6,770 bases of DNA from Oligoflexia bacterium (GTDB lineage Bacteria; Myxococcota_A; UBA796; UBA2385), in NCBI GenBank assembly GCA_013152105.1, contig JAADHA010000525.1:1-6770 (forward strand). Direction: 5' to 3'. The notes beneath the pieces were generated by a model. The model ran no database searches, had not been told where the DNA came from, and worked only from the letters and a program-made list of their open reading frames with translations. Position numbers and translations under genes: made by a program. This document shows positions 6,198-6,770 of this stretch, piece after piece (positions within the stretch are counted from its first letter, which is position 1; every line of letters begins with the position of its first letter).

Positions 6198-6770
6198 CCG
6201 GTGGCTGGTTCATGGCGCCGCGCCGCCCCGAGGGCCTGGCCGGCGAGCACGCCGACCTCCCGTGGCTGGGTCTGTCGCTGCGTGAACGCCAGGAACGCGC
6301 GTTCTTGGAGCGGCGTTTTCCGGTCCATCCCGGCGTGGTTGGCCGGGACTCGGACCTGGCTGAGGGCGCTCGGCTGCTGGTTCGTCAGGATGTAGCCCTG
6401 GGCGGAGCGGCCATCGAGGACGCCATCGCGCTGGGCAAGGCCCGGGGCTGTGACCTGGTCTTTCGCTTGGGAGGACGGGCTGGGGCCTTCGCTGACGAGA
6501 TCGCCCTGGGACGCGACGAACCACTGCTCGCCTACCTCTTCGAGGGGAAACCCTCCCTGGATCGGATCCACGCGGCGCAGCTCGTCGAGCTGGACCCCAA
6601 GGAACGGATCGTCGAAGTGCCAGCGCCCGGAGAGGCGGGCGTTGCCCTGGTCGAGCTGCCGTTGACGGAACGTCTGATGCTGCCCGCTGGCCACTGGCTC
6701 CAACTTCTGTGGGCCAATCTGTTGGCCTTGGGGCCCTTCTTGTGGCGCTCTCTGGCCGGCCGGAACCCGG
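6191..6770 (+). CDS. Unrecognised protein, C-terminus cut by window edge
   Basis: An open frame of 193 codons runs from ATG 6191 off the right edge with no stop. The ATG overlaps the membrane-protein stop (ATGGTGA). GTG 6194 (a GTGA overlap) and ATG 6212 are alternative starts; none has a clear Shine-Dalgarno. Either way the gene is likely co-transcribed and coupled with the one upstream. Visible parts: DLPWLGLSLRERQERAF (22-38), LLVRQDVALGGAAIEDAI, then a segment ending in ELPLTERLMLPAGHW with His168-Trp169, followed by LLWANLLALGPFLW. The last stretch is amphipathic to hydrophobic and could begin a membrane-associated or second domain. I do not recognise the family. A distant resemblance to nucleotidyltransferase-like domains of sugar or CDP-alcohol pathways came to mind, but the usual Gly-rich GGxGTR loop is absent, so this is a weak guess. 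Codon use matches its neighbours, which supports a real gene. Confidence 0.7.
   Translation, partial: MVTGGWFMAPRRPEGLAGEHADLPWLGLSLRERQERAFLERRFPVHPGVVGRDSDLAEGARLLVRQDVALGGAAIEDAIALGKARGCDLVFRLGGRAGAFADEIALGRDEPLLAYLFEGKPSLDRIHAAQLVELDPKERIVEVPAPGEAGVALVELPLTERLMLPAGHWLQLLWANLLALGPFLWRSLAGRNP

Noticed and set aside
1..6770. Defence system, CRISPR array, mobile element or phage genes
   Set aside because: No repeat arrays, transposase/integrase motifs, inverted terminal repeats or nuclease signatures were seen on either strand.

Overview
This is a GC-rich bacterial chromosome segment with compact, partly overlapping genes. It carries two glycolysis genes, an uncharacterised flavoprotein, an orphan lipoprotein, a large polytopic membrane protein and the start of one more gene. 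Nothing identifies the species. High GC, the flavoprotein family and the GT-C-like membrane protein would fit a Myxococcota/deltaproteobacterial or similar environmental lineage, but that is an impression, not a proof. I see no mobile elements, CRISPR arrays, tRNA or rRNA genes.

Layout. Positions 1-2131 (minus strand) hold gap (GAPDH) followed by pgk (phosphoglycerate kinase). The two overlap by one base at TGATG, and pgk runs off the left edge. They catalyse consecutive glycolytic/gluconeogenic steps through 1,3-bisphosphoglycerate. A divergent intergenic region (about 2132-2362) contains a perfect 12-bp palindrome. Positions 2363-3877 (plus) encode a COG2509-type FAD-dependent dehydrogenase. 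Its conserved N-terminus appears to continue upstream of the first usable start codon. Only 4 bp further on, a convergent minus-strand gene (3882-4340) encodes a small lipoprotein of unknown family.

Divergent from the lipoprotein, 4434-6197 (plus) encodes a roughly 587-residue membrane protein. It resembles the GT-C-like (YfhO/ArnT-like) proteins with a soluble C-terminal domain. Its stop overlaps the start of a further plus-strand gene (6191 to the right edge, incomplete), whose product I do not recognise. The last three genes may form a cell-envelope neighbourhood, but that is inference.

Most of the window is ordinary housekeeping and envelope DNA. The points most worth a second look are the startless N-terminal extension of the flavoprotein, the palindrome in the shared promoter region, and the unrecognised product at the right edge.
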